DNA from: Halobaculum rubrum | Lineage (GTDB): Archaea > Halobacteriota > Halobacteria > Halobacteriales > Haloferacaceae | Assembly: GCF_019880225.1 (NCBI RefSeq) | Contig: NZ_CP082284.1 | Coordinates: 868,001-932,000 of the forward strand | Direction of reading: 5' to 3' | Length of the DNA stretch: 64,000 bases | Shown: positions 26,398-34,290 of the stretch, one piece after another | Layout: every line of letters starts with the position of its first letter | How positions within the stretch are numbered: position 1 is the stretch's first letter | Program-made: the position numbers and the translations under genes | Notes under the pieces: generated by a model | Seen by the model: the letters and a program-made list of their open reading frames with translations, nothing else | Told to the model about the DNA's origin: nothing | The model's database searches: none

Positions 26398-27600
26398 TCA
26401 GCGGATGACGTCGAGGCCGTTGCTCCGCTCGGTGGACTCCTCGCGGCCGCCGTCGGACTGCCAGGCGGCCTCCTGGCCGTTACCGCTCTCGGCGTTGGCC
26501 TTCGCGTCGAAGTCGAGTTCCGAGGCCTCCCCGCCCTCGATGCTCTGCCGTGACTTGTCGGCCTGCTTTTGCGTGCTCGGGCCGAGCACCTGCGCGCTCT
26601 GGACGCCGGTCATGATGGCCATGACGCGGACCTTCCCCTTGTACTCCTCCTGGATGCGGGCGCCCCAGATCACGTTCGCGCTCGCCTCGAGGCGCTCGGT
26701 GATGTTGTCGGCGATGCCCTCGGCCTCCTTCAGCGTGAGGTCCGGGCCGCCGGTGATGTGGACGAGGCCGCCCGACGCGCCGCGGTAGTCCACGTCCAGC
26801 AGCGGGTGGTTCATCGCGTCGTTGACCACCTCCTGGGTCTTGTTCTTGTCCTGGGTCTCGCCGACGAGCATCACCGCGACGCCGCCCTGGTTCATGATCG
26901 TGGACATGTCCGCGTAGTCCAGATTGATCAGGGACGGCTGGGTGATGGTCTCGGAGATCCCCTTCACGGTCTCGGCGATGATCTGGTCCATCACCGAGAA
27001 CGCCTTCCCGATCGGCAGGTTGGGGACGTAATCGAGGAGGCGGTTGTTGTCGAGCACGATGATCGAGTCGGCCTCGTTGCGGAGCTCCTCGAGCCCCTCC
27101 TCGGCCTTCACCGTGCGGGCGCGCTCGACGTTGAACGGCGTCGACACCATGCCGACGACGATGGCGCCCTGCTCTTTGGCGATCTTCGAGATGACCGGCG
27201 CCGCGCCGGTGCCGGTCCCGCCGCCCATGCCGGCGGTGACGAACACGAGGTCCGCGTCGCCGAGCACCTCCTTGATCGTTCCCTGGGCCATCTCGGTGGC
27301 GCGCTCGCCCATCGAGGGGTCGCCGCCCGCGCCGAGCCCGTTTGTCAGGGACTTGCCGACGAGGATCTTCGTGTCGGCCTCGATCATCTTCAGGTGCTGC
27401 TTGTCGGTGTTGATCGCGACCGTCTCGGCGCCGTCGACGCCGATGTTGTACAGTCGGTTGATCGTGTTGTTGCCCGCGCCGCCCGCGCCGACGATGACGA
27501 TCCGGGGCTCCCCGAACTCGTCGTCGTCGTCGCCGACCGCCTCCATGTCGCGCTGCTCGGCTTCCGCGTTCGCCAGCGCGTCCTGAACGATGTCCTGCAT
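26398..27600 (-). CDS. ftsZ2: FtsZ2, tubulin-like cell division GTPase
   Basis: A 400-residue FtsZ of the FtsZ2 type (N terminus [15 protein letters not shown] with an acidic linker). The GTP signature GGGTGTG is at residues 126-132, GAGGAGNN at about 38-45, and the T7 catalytic loop NLDYADM near 235. The C-terminal tail after about 340 is acidic and disordered. In haloarchaea FtsZ1 and FtsZ2 work together: FtsZ2 drives ring constriction. It begins 2 bp after the stop of cdrS, so the two form a tight operon. Regulation would come from the promoter upstream of cdrS. The 198 bp downstream (26200-26397) shows no gene. Confidence 0.97.
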   Translation of the reverse strand: MQDIVQDALANAEAEQRDMEAVGDDDDEFGEPRIVIVGAGGAGNNTINRLYNIGVDGAETVAINTDKQHLKMIEADTKILVGKSLTNGLGAGGDPSMGERATEMAQGTIKEVLGDADLVFVTAGMGGGTGTGAAPVISKIAKEQGAIVVGMVSTPFNVERARTVKAEEGLEELRNEADSIIVLDNNRLLDYVPNLPIGKAFSVMDQIIAETVKGISETITQPSLINLDYADMSTIMNQGGVAVMLVGETQDKNKTQEVVNDAMNHPLLDVDYRGASGGLVHITGGPDLTLKEAEGIADNITERLEASANVIWGARIQEEYKGKVRVMAIMTGVQSAQVLGPSTQKQADKSRQSIEGGEASELDFDAKANAESGNGQEAAWQSDGGREESTERSNGLDVIR

Positions 27601-27602
27601 CG

Positions 27603-27794
27603 TTACACCTTGGCCCAGCTGCGCTTACTGCGCTCGCCGCGCGTGCGCTCGCCGGACGTGTCGGCCTGCTCGTTGAGCATGTCGCGGACGGCGGACCGAA
27701 TCGCCTCGCTGCGATTCGGGAACTCCCCCGTTTCGACCATCTGTTCGACCTCCTCGATCTGCTGTTTCGGGATTCGTAGTGTCACACGCTCCAT
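27603..27794 (-). CDS. cdrS: CdrS, short ribbon-helix-helix cell division regulator
   Basis: A 63-residue ribbon-helix-helix protein: [20 protein letters not shown] (the DNA-contacting beta strand, then helix A), then [14 protein letters not shown] (helix B). CdrS is reported in haloarchaea as the regulator cotranscribed with ftsZ2 that controls division, and this gene sits in the same place with a 2-bp gap. The C-terminal tail ([12 protein letters not shown]) is basic, unlike the rest of the proteome, fitting a DNA-binder. Upstream lie a TATA box and a perfect inverted repeat of GTCTTAC. RHH dimers bind such dyads, so autoregulation is plausible. Confidence 0.93.
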   Translation of the reverse strand: MERVTLRIPKQQIEEVEQMVETGEFPNRSEAIRSAVRDMLNEQADTSGERTRGERSKRSWAKV

Positions 27795-27877
27795 TGTTGT
27801 ATTCCCCCGGTAAGACGACGACACGCACATGCGTGGCCTCACATCGACGGCCGGAGTTTCCCCGCCCCGACACCCAT

Positions 27878-27896
27878 GTAAGACAGGCCGTCTTAC
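27878..27896. promoter_or_regulatory. Perfect inverted repeat GTAAGAC-N5-GTCTTAC, candidate operator of cdrS-ftsZ2
   Basis: Arms at 27878-27884 and 27890-27896 are exact reverse complements with a 5-base spacer (AGGCC). The dyad begins about 25 bases downstream of the TATA box at 27921-27928 on the minus strand, so it should cover the transcription start of cdrS-ftsZ2. Single copies of the same word lie at 27810-27816 (16 bp before the cdrS ATG), 27964-27970, 28004-28010, 28818-28824 and 28892-28898. This layout is what a repressor site looks like; the binding protein is not known, with CdrS or CdrL as prime candidates. Confidence 0.65.
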
Positions 27897-27920
27897 GCAC
27901 CAGTACCAATATACCGTTTG

Positions 27921-27928
27921 TATATAAA
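27921..27928 (-). promoter_or_regulatory. Predicted TATA box of the cdrS-ftsZ2 operon
   Basis: TTTATATA reading leftward, in the most AT-rich stretch of the local intergenic region. With the usual archaeal spacing of about 25 bases, transcription would begin near 27897 and give a leader of roughly 100 nt ahead of cdrS, containing the GTAAGAC words. Confidence 0.55.
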
Positions 27929-28006
27929 GATGTCGGCGGTTGTATGACCGATACCGTCAATATGTCTTACGCCGGCCGTCGGGGACGGCCGAGCCGACAG
28001 GTCGTC

Positions 28007-28750
28007 TTACGGCGCGTCGAGCACGTCGGCGGCCGGCGTCCGACGACCGCATCCCGGGCAAAAGCCCCAGTCGGAACGGATCTCGTCGCCACACTCACAG
28101 AACAGGCGTCGCGTCGCCTTCTCGCCGCAGTTGGGGCAGAAGACGTGATCGTCGGACAGGTCCTCGCCGCACTGCGCGCAGCTTCGTTCGCCTGCGTCCG
28201 ACGCGGCGTCCGCCGAGCGTGGTCCCTCGGTCGCGGGCCCCTCCTCCGACGCGGCGTCCGCCGAGCGTGGTCCCTCGGTCGCGGGCCCCTCCTCCGTCGC
28301 GGTCGCCGCGGGTTCCGCGTCCGCGGATGCGGGCTGTGAGACGCCCGCGGACGGGTCGACCGCGGCGCCCGCGCCGTCGACGTTTACCGTGAGGTTCACC
28401 GACGGAACGCGATCGCCGGCCCCGCCCGGAACGCCGAACGGACGCGCTCCGCCGACGGCCGCGTCGGTGGCGCGGCGGCGGGTTCCGAACTCCTCGTCGA
28501 GCCGGGCCGTCACCAGCTCGTCGACGCGGGCCGCGAGCGCGTCGTCGAGGGACCCGGCAGTGTCGACGGCAGCCCCCGACGGACTGCGCGTACCTGTGTC
28601 GGAAGCGTCGGCCGCGTCGGCGGCGTGCTGCTCCTCCGCGGCGTCGAGGTGCTCGCGGAGCGCCTCCCGCATGACCTCGCTTTTCGACCCCTCGAGCCTC
28701 TCGAGGCGGTCGACGAGGTCCGCGTCCGCGCGGAAGGTTATCTTGCTCAT
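28007..28750 (-). CDS. cdrL: CdrL, long ribbon-helix-helix protein with zinc ribbons
   Basis: A 247-residue protein with an N-terminal ribbon-helix-helix (MSKITFRADADLVDRLERLE then SKSEVMREALREHL, residues 1-36) and a long disordered Ala/Asp/Glu-rich middle. Two C-terminal zinc-ribbon pairs follow: CAQCGE...FCPNCGE and FCECGD...FCPGCGR (about 195-238). Its position upstream of cdrS-ftsZ2 and its domain plan fit CdrL, the long partner regulator described in haloarchaea. The middle carries a tandem duplication of a 16-residue unit. The TAA stop overlaps a GTCTTAC word at 28004-28010, and two more copies lie upstream of the start. Regulation of cdrS-ftsZ2 is inferred. Confidence 0.88.
   Translation of the reverse strand: MSKITFRADADLVDRLERLEGSKSEVMREALREHLDAAEEQHAADAADASDTGTRSPSGAAVDTAGSLDDALAARVDELVTARLDEEFGTRRRATDAAVGGARPFGVPGGAGDRVPSVNLTVNVDGAGAAVDPSAGVSQPASADAEPAATATEEGPATEGPRSADAASEEGPATEGPRSADAASDAGERSCAQCGEDLSDDHVFCPNCGEKATRRLFCECGDEIRSDWGFCPGCGRRTPAADVLDAP
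28200..28295. repeat. Exact 48-bp tandem duplication inside cdrL
   Basis: Units 28200-28247 and 28248-28295 are identical and encode two copies of EEGPATEGPRSADAAS in the disordered linker between the RHH and zinc-ribbon domains. Third positions are also identical, so the duplication is recent. Confidence 0.95.
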
Positions 28751-28817
28751 ACGAACCGTATTTCGATAGGATACATATCAATCTATCCCACGGATCCGTC
28801 CGGATCCCCTCACACGC

Positions 28818-28898
28818 GTAAGACGGGCGCACGACTCCGCGTGTGGCCCTCGTGTCGTCGTCACCACGAGAGTCGCGGCGCGATCCCATCCGTCTTAC
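28818..28898. promoter_or_regulatory. Pair of GTAAGAC/GTCTTAC words upstream of cdrL
   Basis: GTAAGAC at 28818-28824 (within CGTAAGACG) and GTCTTAC at 28892-28898, oppositely oriented with 67 bases between them, 68-148 bp upstream of the cdrL start codon. They are the same word as the cdrS dyad and may let the regulator act on its own gene or on the cdrL promoter. Confidence 0.45.
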
Positions 28899-28921
28899 AC
28901 GTCGCCGGCGTGCGTCCGCGC

Positions 28922-29219
28922 ATGCGACATCGCGAACACGGCGACGTGGGAGCGGTGACCGAGATCGGACTGGGCACGTGGAACATCGGCAGCGACTGGG
29001 GCGACGTGTCCGACGAGGCGGGTCGGGAGGCGATCCGGGCGGCCCTCGACGCCGTCTCGACGGTTATCGCCGGCCCCGCCTCCCCGGCGCACATCGGGAG
29101 CAACGTCGCCGCCGCGGATCTCGGTCCGGTCTCACCGGCTCCACGACGCCGTTCGCGACGTATACGAGGAGTACATGGCGAAGCACGTCCACGATCGCTG
29201 GTTAATTAGATTAGTCTAA
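28922..29219 (+). pseudogene. Aldo/keto reductase, internally deleted and frameshifted remnant
   Basis: Translation gives a normal aldo/keto reductase N terminus (TEIGLGTWNIGSDWGDVSDE, then EAIRAALDA) followed at once by the C-terminal segment of the same family (VSTVIAGPASPAHIGSNVAAADLG). The final helix LHDAVRDVYEEYMAKHVHDRW appears in a different frame. A complete enzyme is about 320 residues; the entire barrel core of roughly 200 residues, including the catalytic Asp/Tyr/Lys/His, is missing. The join lies near 29055 and the frameshift near 29135. The product cannot be an active reductase. The 171 bp upstream also contain the cdrL promoter. Confidence 0.85.
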
Positions 29220-29222
29220 TCT
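29208..29222. promoter_or_regulatory. Perfect palindrome AGATTAG-T-CTAATCT, predicted metal-regulator operator
   Basis: Seven-base arms with one central base, immediately after the AT-rich TTAATTA (29202-29208), which could be the TATA box of the metal ABC importer starting at 29275. TTAG/CTAA half-sites resemble archaeal DtxR/MntR/SirR-family operators. A T-rich run (TTTTCTTTT, 29222-29230) follows. Overlap of operator and core promoter predicts repression by metal-loaded regulator; this is inference. Confidence 0.6.
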
Positions 29223-29274
29223 TTTCTTTTGGTCGTAACGACTATACAGTTCAGTCGCACTCATACAGGTGAGC

Positions 29275-30333
29275 ATGACCGACACACGCGACCCGGCGAG
29301 TTCGCCGGGAACGACCAGACGGCGGTTCCTCGCGGGGGGCAGCGGCCTCGCCGCGGCGGGGCTCGCCGGCTGTCTGGGCGACGCGGCGGGACGCGGCGGG
29401 AGCGACGACGGTCCGACGGTCGTCGCCTCCTTCTTCAGCTTCTACGATTTCGCGCGGAAGGTGGCGGCGGACACGCCGATCACGGTTCGGAACCTCGTTC
29501 CCACCGGGCTGCACGGCCACGGCTGGGATCCGGACGCGAGCGTCACCCGCGACATCGTCGACGCCGACGCGTTCGTTCACGTCGGCGAGGACTTCCAGCC
29601 GTGGGCCGATCGCGCCATTCAGACGCTGCGGGACGACGACGTGAACACGCAGCTCGTCAACGCTCGCGAGGGGATCGAGCTCGTCCCGCTGGCCGAGAGC
29701 CTGGACCGGGACGAGGAGGGCGTCGGCGAGGGCCGCGGGAACGACCCCCACTTCTGGCTCGACCCACGGCGCGCGAAGACGGCCGTCGACAACATCGCCG
29801 AAGGGCTCGTCGAGCTGGCGCCCGAGCACGAGGACAGTCTCCGCGACAACGCCGAGACGTACAAGACGGCGGTTCTGGACCGGATCGACGCCGACTACGA
29901 GGCGATCTTCGACGCCGCCGACCGCGACGTGGTCCAGCTGGCCGCCCACAACGCGTTCCAGTATATTGCCGACCGCTACGGCGTGCAGATGCGCCCGCTC
30001 GTGGTCAACCTCGCCGCCAGCGGCGACGTGAAGCCGTCCGACATCATCGAGGCCAAGCGCGTCATCGACGAGAACGACATCCGCTACATCGGCGCGGGCG
30101 TCTTCGAGACGCGCCGCCCCGCGAAGCAGCTGCTCGCGGAGACCTCGGTGGAGGCGTACTACCCGGTGACCCCGTACGCCGGCGTGCGTGAGGACTGGGT
30201 CGAGAACGACTGGGGGTACGAGGAGATCGCGGACAAGGTCAACATGCCAACCTTCGAGGTCGTCCTCGGGAACACGCCGCCCGAGGAAGCCGGCTACGAC
30301 GGGTGGAACGAGGAGTGGAGGAACTTCGAATGA
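29275..30333 (+). CDS. Zn/Mn ABC transporter substrate-binding lipoprotein (ZnuA/TroA type)
   Basis: A 352-residue extracytoplasmic binding protein. The N terminus has a Tat motif TTRRRFLAGG and a lipobox LAGC (about residues 30-33), so it is exported folded and lipid-anchored, as is common in haloarchaea. Metal-site elements are GLHGHGWDPDAS, NDPHFWLDP and AAHNAFQYIADRYG. These match the cluster-9 (A-I) binding proteins for Zn2+ or Mn2+; the His-rich loop of dedicated Zn proteins is absent. A GTG two codons upstream (29269) is an alternative start. Its stop overlaps the ATPase start by four bases. Control is probably through the palindrome at 29208. Confidence 0.93.
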   Translation: MTDTRDPASSPGTTRRRFLAGGSGLAAAGLAGCLGDAAGRGGSDDGPTVVASFFSFYDFARKVAADTPITVRNLVPTGLHGHGWDPDASVTRDIVDADAFVHVGEDFQPWADRAIQTLRDDDVNTQLVNAREGIELVPLAESLDRDEEGVGEGRGNDPHFWLDPRRAKTAVDNIAEGLVELAPEHEDSLRDNAETYKTAVLDRIDADYEAIFDAADRDVVQLAAHNAFQYIADRYGVQMRPLVVNLAASGDVKPSDIIEAKRVIDENDIRYIGAGVFETRRPAKQLLAETSVEAYYPVTPYAGVREDWVENDWGYEEIADKVNMPTFEVVLGNTPPEEAGYDGWNEEWRNFE

Positions 30334-31133
30334 GTCACCCAGACGCCGGCGTCGCCGAGCGCAACGGGCAGGGGATATCGGACGCAGATGGCGAGAGCGA
30401 CACGGCGATCGAGGTGTCCGACGTGACGTTCGGCTACACCGCCGCGCCGGTGGTCGAGGACGTCGATCTGGCGATCGAGGCGGGCGAGTACGTCGCCGTC
30501 GTCGGCCCGAACGGGTCGGGGAAGTCGACGCTGATGAAGCTCATGCTCGGTCTCCTCCGTCCGGACGAGGGCGAGGCCCGACTGTTCGGCGAGCCGGCCC
30601 ACGCCTTCGACGACGGCGAGCGCGTCGGCTACGTCTCCCAGCACGCCAGCGCCGCCAAGGAGATGCCGATCACCGTCCGCGAGGTGGTGAAGATGGGACG
30701 GTTCGCGCACGTCGGCTTCGGACGGCTCTCGGCCGACGACTGGGCCATCGTCGACGAGGCGCTGGCGACGGTCGGCATGAGCGCGTTCGCGGACCGCCGG
30801 ATCACGAAGCTCTCGGGCGGGCAGCGCCAACGGGCGTTCATCGCCCGAGCACTGGCGGGCGAAGCCGACCTGCTCGTGCTCGACGAGCCGACCGTCGGCG
30901 TCGATGCCGAGTCGGTGGAGGCGTTCTACGACCTGCTCGAAGCGCTCAACGACGACGGCATCACCGTCCTGCTCATCGAGCACGACCTCGGTGCCGTCGT
31001 CGACCACGCCGACCGCGTCGTCTGTCTCAACCGCGAGGTGTACTTCGACGGCCCGACCGACGAGTTCGTCGAGAGCGACGCCCTCGCGCGGGCGTTCGGT
31101 GCCGCCGCCGGCGTCGTTGGGGGCGACCGATGA
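30330..31133 (+). CDS. Zn/Mn ABC transporter ATP-binding protein
   Basis: A 267-residue ABC ATPase: Walker A GPNGSGKST (about 61-69), Q-loop in YVSQHASA, signature LSGGQRQRAFIARAL, Walker B LLVLDEPTVGVD, and the switch His in LLIEHDLG. It powers metal uptake with the neighbouring permease. The ATG overlaps the stop of the lipoprotein gene (ATGA), and its own stop overlaps the permease start, so the three are translationally coupled. About the first 30 residues are an acidic halophile extension. Confidence 0.95.
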   Translation: MSHPDAGVAERNGQGISDADGESDTAIEVSDVTFGYTAAPVVEDVDLAIEAGEYVAVVGPNGSGKSTLMKLMLGLLRPDEGEARLFGEPAHAFDDGERVGYVSQHASAAKEMPITVREVVKMGRFAHVGFGRLSADDWAIVDEALATVGMSAFADRRITKLSGGQRQRAFIARALAGEADLLVLDEPTVGVDAESVEAFYDLLEALNDDGITVLLIEHDLGAVVDHADRVVCLNREVYFDGPTDEFVESDALARAFGAAAGVVGGDR

Positions 31134-32167
31134 CGCTTCCGACCGGGGCCGCCGACGCGTTCGCGGGCCACTGGCCGAGTCCGCTCCAGTCGGGAGGGAG
31201 CGCGCTCGACCCGCTCCTCGCACCGATCTACTACCTGCTCGACCTGTGGTCGCTGTTGCTGGGCGCGCTGGGGAACGCGACCGGGCTGGAGCTACTCCAG
31301 TACGGCTTCATGCACCGCGCGATCCTCGTCGGCATCTGTATCGGCGTGATGGCGCCGCTCATCGGGACGTTCCTCGTCCACCGACAGCTGGCCCTCATCG
31401 GCGACGCGCTCGCACACACCGCGTTCGCGGGCGTCGCCGTCGGGCTGTTTCTCAACGGCGTTCTCAGTCTCGGCGTCTCGCCGTACCTCACCGCCGTCGT
31501 GGTCGCCGTTCTCGCCGCCCTGTTGATCGAGGTGATCTCGGAGGTGACCGACGCCTACAACGACGTGTCGATGGCGATCGTGCTCTCGACCGGATTCGCG
31601 CTCGGAACGGTGCTCATCAGCCTCAACGCCGGCGGACTCGCGGTCGGGATCAACCAGTACCTGTTCGGCAACCTCTCGACGGTGTCGGCGGAGAACGCCG
31701 CGATCCTCCTCGTGCTGTTCGCGGTCATCGTCGCCACCGTCGCGCTCACGCGAAACCAACTGTTGTACGTCACCTTCGACGAGACGGCCGCCGAGGTGTC
31801 GGGGATCCCCGTGAACTGGTACAACCGCGTGATGGTGATGCTCACGGCGCTGGTGGTCGTCGGCGCGATGCAGATCATGGGCGTCATCCTCGTCGCCGCG
31901 ATGCTCGTCGTCCCCGTCGCGGGCGCGACGCAGGTGTCCCGCAGCTTCACCGGATCGCTGCTCACGTCGGTCGTTCTCGCCGAACTGGCCGTCCTGCTCG
32001 GCATCGGGGTCTCCTACTATGGCGAGGCGACCGCCGGCGGCGTCATCGTCCTCGTCGCCGTCGCGATCTACGTCGTCGCCGTCGCGATCGGGAAGCTCCG
32101 CGAGGCTCGCGGCGACGAGGACGCGCCCGAACTCGGCGGCATCGACGCCGACGACGGGGTCGCGTGA
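31130..32167 (+). CDS. Zn/Mn ABC transporter permease (ZnuB/MntB type)
   Basis: A 345-residue ABC-3 family permease with eight to nine helices. The family block LVHRQLALIGDALAHTAFAGVAVG (about 78-101) and the AMQIMGVILVAAMLVVPVAGAT segment are diagnostic. The C-terminal tail is acidic (DEDAPELGGIDADD). It starts with an ATGA overlap on the ATPase gene, completing a three-gene importer operon. Downstream, a T-rich TTTATTTT at 32220-32227 may act as terminator. The metal, Zn or Mn, is not decided by sequence. Confidence 0.94.
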   Translation: MTLPTGAADAFAGHWPSPLQSGGSALDPLLAPIYYLLDLWSLLLGALGNATGLELLQYGFMHRAILVGICIGVMAPLIGTFLVHRQLALIGDALAHTAFAGVAVGLFLNGVLSLGVSPYLTAVVVAVLAALLIEVISEVTDAYNDVSMAIVLSTGFALGTVLISLNAGGLAVGINQYLFGNLSTVSAENAAILLVLFAVIVATVALTRNQLLYVTFDETAAEVSGIPVNWYNRVMVMLTALVVVGAMQIMGVILVAAMLVVPVAGATQVSRSFTGSLLTSVVLAELAVLLGIGVSYYGEATAGGVIVLVAVAIYVVAVAIGKLREARGDEDAPELGGIDADDGVA

Positions 32168-32301
32168 TCGACGCGACGCGCGCAACAGCGGACACGGCGA
32201 TTTCGTATAGCAGCAACTAGTTTATTTTCGGGATCGATCGACGCAGCAGCACCCGGCGCCGCTTCCCCGAGGCTTATCCCGCGAGCGGCGAAGCCGCTGC
32301 C

Positions 32302-33486
32302 ATGGCGACGAAGCTCCCCGAATCGGAGTTCGACGCGCGGCTCGCAGAGGTTCGCGGGCGGCTCGCGGACACCGACGCGGACGCGGCGACGTTCCTAGGC
32401 GCGACGAGTATCGAGTACCTCTCGGGCTTTCATCACATCCAGACCGAGCGGCCGGTCGTCCTCGCGGTGACGGAGGACCGCATGGAGATCACGGTCCCGC
32501 GCCTGGAAGTCGAGCGCGTGGAGCCGAACCCCCGGATCGACGCCGTGCATCACTACTTCGACTACCCGCAGGGGAAGCCGATCGAGACGGCGGCGGCGAT
32601 GCTGGAGGGGATGGGCGTCGACTCGGTCGTCTCCGACGCCGACGGCGCGCCCGGGGTGATGGGCTACGAGGGCCCCTCGCTCTCGGAGTTCGTCGAGGTG
32701 GACTCGCAGTCGTGGGTCGACCGGATGCGCTGGGAGAAGACCGACGCGGAGGTCGACCTCGTGCGCGAGTCGGCGAAGTGGGCGAACCTCGCGCACCGCC
32801 ACCTCGCGGACTACACCGAGGTCGGCGCGCACCCGGTGACGGTGAGCCAGCGGGCCACGACCGAGGCCTCGCGCGCGATGCTCGACACGCTGGGCGATCG
32901 GTACGCGGTGCGGACCCGGGGAAGCGGCCCAGTCCACGCGGGCTACATCTCCGGCTCGGAGACCGCCCTTCCGCACGGCCACACTCCGAACGAACGGCTC
33001 TCCGAGGGGGACGTGTTGATCACGGGCGCGTCGGCCAACGTCGACGGGTACCACTCGGAGCTGGAGCGCACCATGTTCGTCGGCGAGCCGAGCGACGAGC
33101 AGGTCCACTACTTCGAGCTGATGCTGGAGGCGCAGGACATCGCGATCGACGCGCTCGGCCCCGGGCAGTCGATCGCCGGCGTCGACGAGGCCGTCCACGA
33201 CTACTTCCTCGAACAGGGGATCGAGGACACCGCCCAGCACCACGTCGGCCACAACATCGGCCTCGGGGGCCACGAGCCGCCGTACCTCGACCGAGGCTGG
33301 GACGAGTACGACCACGTCGGCGAGAGCGACGCCCAGATGGCGCCGGGGCAGATCTACACCATCGAACCCGGGATCTACACCGACGAGTACGGCTACCGCC
33401 ACTCGGACACCATCGCGATCACCGAGAGCGGGATCGAGTGGCTCACGTACTTCCCGCGCGATCTGGAGTCGAACGTCATCCGGTAG
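32302..33486 (+). CDS. M24-fold protein (creatinase/prolidase-like) with degenerate metal site
   Basis: A 394-residue pita-bread-fold protein. The N-terminal creatinase domain (FLGATSIEYLSGFHHIQTERPVVLAV) and the C-terminal M24 domain are both present. Of the five metal ligands expected in aminopeptidases, the His in HHVGHNIGLGGHEPP and the Glu in TIEPGIY are kept. The first Asp is replaced (VLITGA), the second Asp is Glu (GYHSELERT), and the last Glu is not obvious (GYRHSDTIAIT). This pattern fits the creatinase-like branch, which acts without a dinuclear metal centre. The substrate is unknown. Start ATG at 32302 after an AT-rich gap. Confidence 0.88.
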   Translation: MATKLPESEFDARLAEVRGRLADTDADAATFLGATSIEYLSGFHHIQTERPVVLAVTEDRMEITVPRLEVERVEPNPRIDAVHHYFDYPQGKPIETAAAMLEGMGVDSVVSDADGAPGVMGYEGPSLSEFVEVDSQSWVDRMRWEKTDAEVDLVRESAKWANLAHRHLADYTEVGAHPVTVSQRATTEASRAMLDTLGDRYAVRTRGSGPVHAGYISGSETALPHGHTPNERLSEGDVLITGASANVDGYHSELERTMFVGEPSDEQVHYFELMLEAQDIAIDALGPGQSIAGVDEAVHDYFLEQGIEDTAQHHVGHNIGLGGHEPPYLDRGWDEYDHVGESDAQMAPGQIYTIEPGIYTDEYGYRHSDTIAITESGIEWLTYFPRDLESNVIR

Positions 33487-33651
33487 CGAGAGACCCCGAA
33501 AACCACTGAAACGCCGTTTTCCCGCGCCGTCGCGACAGTCCCGAACCACAGAGCGCCGGGCGGGTCGCTCGGTTATACACCGGTATCCGCGATATCGAAT
33601 CGCCGAACCGGCCTCGATAGATTCATACCGACGCCGCGGACACCGCCGTGC

Positions 33652-34260
33652 GTGAGCGCCGTCTCCTTCGCCCTCTTCGACACACTGGTCGACGCGGACC
33701 TCCCCGACGACCCCGCCGCGGCCGTCGGCGACGAACTCCGGGGTCGCGGCGTCGACGTGCCCGACGACTGGGCGGACGCCTATCGCGAGACCCGCATCGA
33801 TCCACCCGCCGGTGCGGAGGTACCGCTGCCGGCACACGTGAGCCGGGCGCTCGCATCTCGCGGCGTCGACGCCCCGGGCAACGCCGCCCGCCGGGCCGTC
33901 GTCGCCGCGTTCGACCCGTCGGTTCGCACCCGCGACGGAGCGGTCGACGCGGTCGCCCGTGCACGAGAGGACGGCCCGGTCGGCCTGCTCGCGAACTGTG
34001 CGGTGCCGGAACTCGTCGGGCGCGTCCTCGTGCGCTCGGAGCTGTCGCGCGACGACTTCGACGCCGTCGTGACGAGCGTCGCCTGCGGATGGCGCAAGCC
34101 GGACCCGCGGGCGTTCGAGCGCGTCGCCGACTCGCTCGGGGTCGATTCCGCGGGTCTCACACACGTCGGCGTCGACCCGACCGTCGAGGGCGGCGTCACG
34201 GCGGTCGACGGTCGGTTCGTCCGCGCCGACGCGAACGGGCCGGTGCCCCGAATCGGGTGA
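33652..34260 (+). CDS. HAD-superfamily hydrolase-like protein
   Basis: A 202-residue HAD-like protein from a GTG start (VSAVSFALFDTLVDAD). Motif I is FDTL, in which the second Asp of the usual DxD is not present; motif II LLANCA lacks the usual Thr/Ser, while WRKPDPRAFE and HVGVDPTVEGG match motifs III and IV. The enzyme may still act as a phosphatase, since the nucleophile Asp is kept, but weakened motifs make that uncertain. It may be a regulatory or cofactor-pathway member. It converges with the DUF2070 gene (30 bp between stops). Confidence 0.83.
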   Translation: MSAVSFALFDTLVDADLPDDPAAAVGDELRGRGVDVPDDWADAYRETRIDPPAGAEVPLPAHVSRALASRGVDAPGNAARRAVVAAFDPSVRTRDGAVDAVARAREDGPVGLLANCAVPELVGRVLVRSELSRDDFDAVVTSVACGWRKPDPRAFERVADSLGVDSAGLTHVGVDPTVEGGVTAVDGRFVRADANGPVPRIG

Positions 34261-34290
34261 CCGGCGGCCCGAAGGCGTCGAGTCCGCCGA

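Noticed and set aside
28200-28295. Possible CRISPR or insertion-site duplication
   Set aside because: Only two abutting in-frame units inside cdrL; no spacers and no mobile gene.
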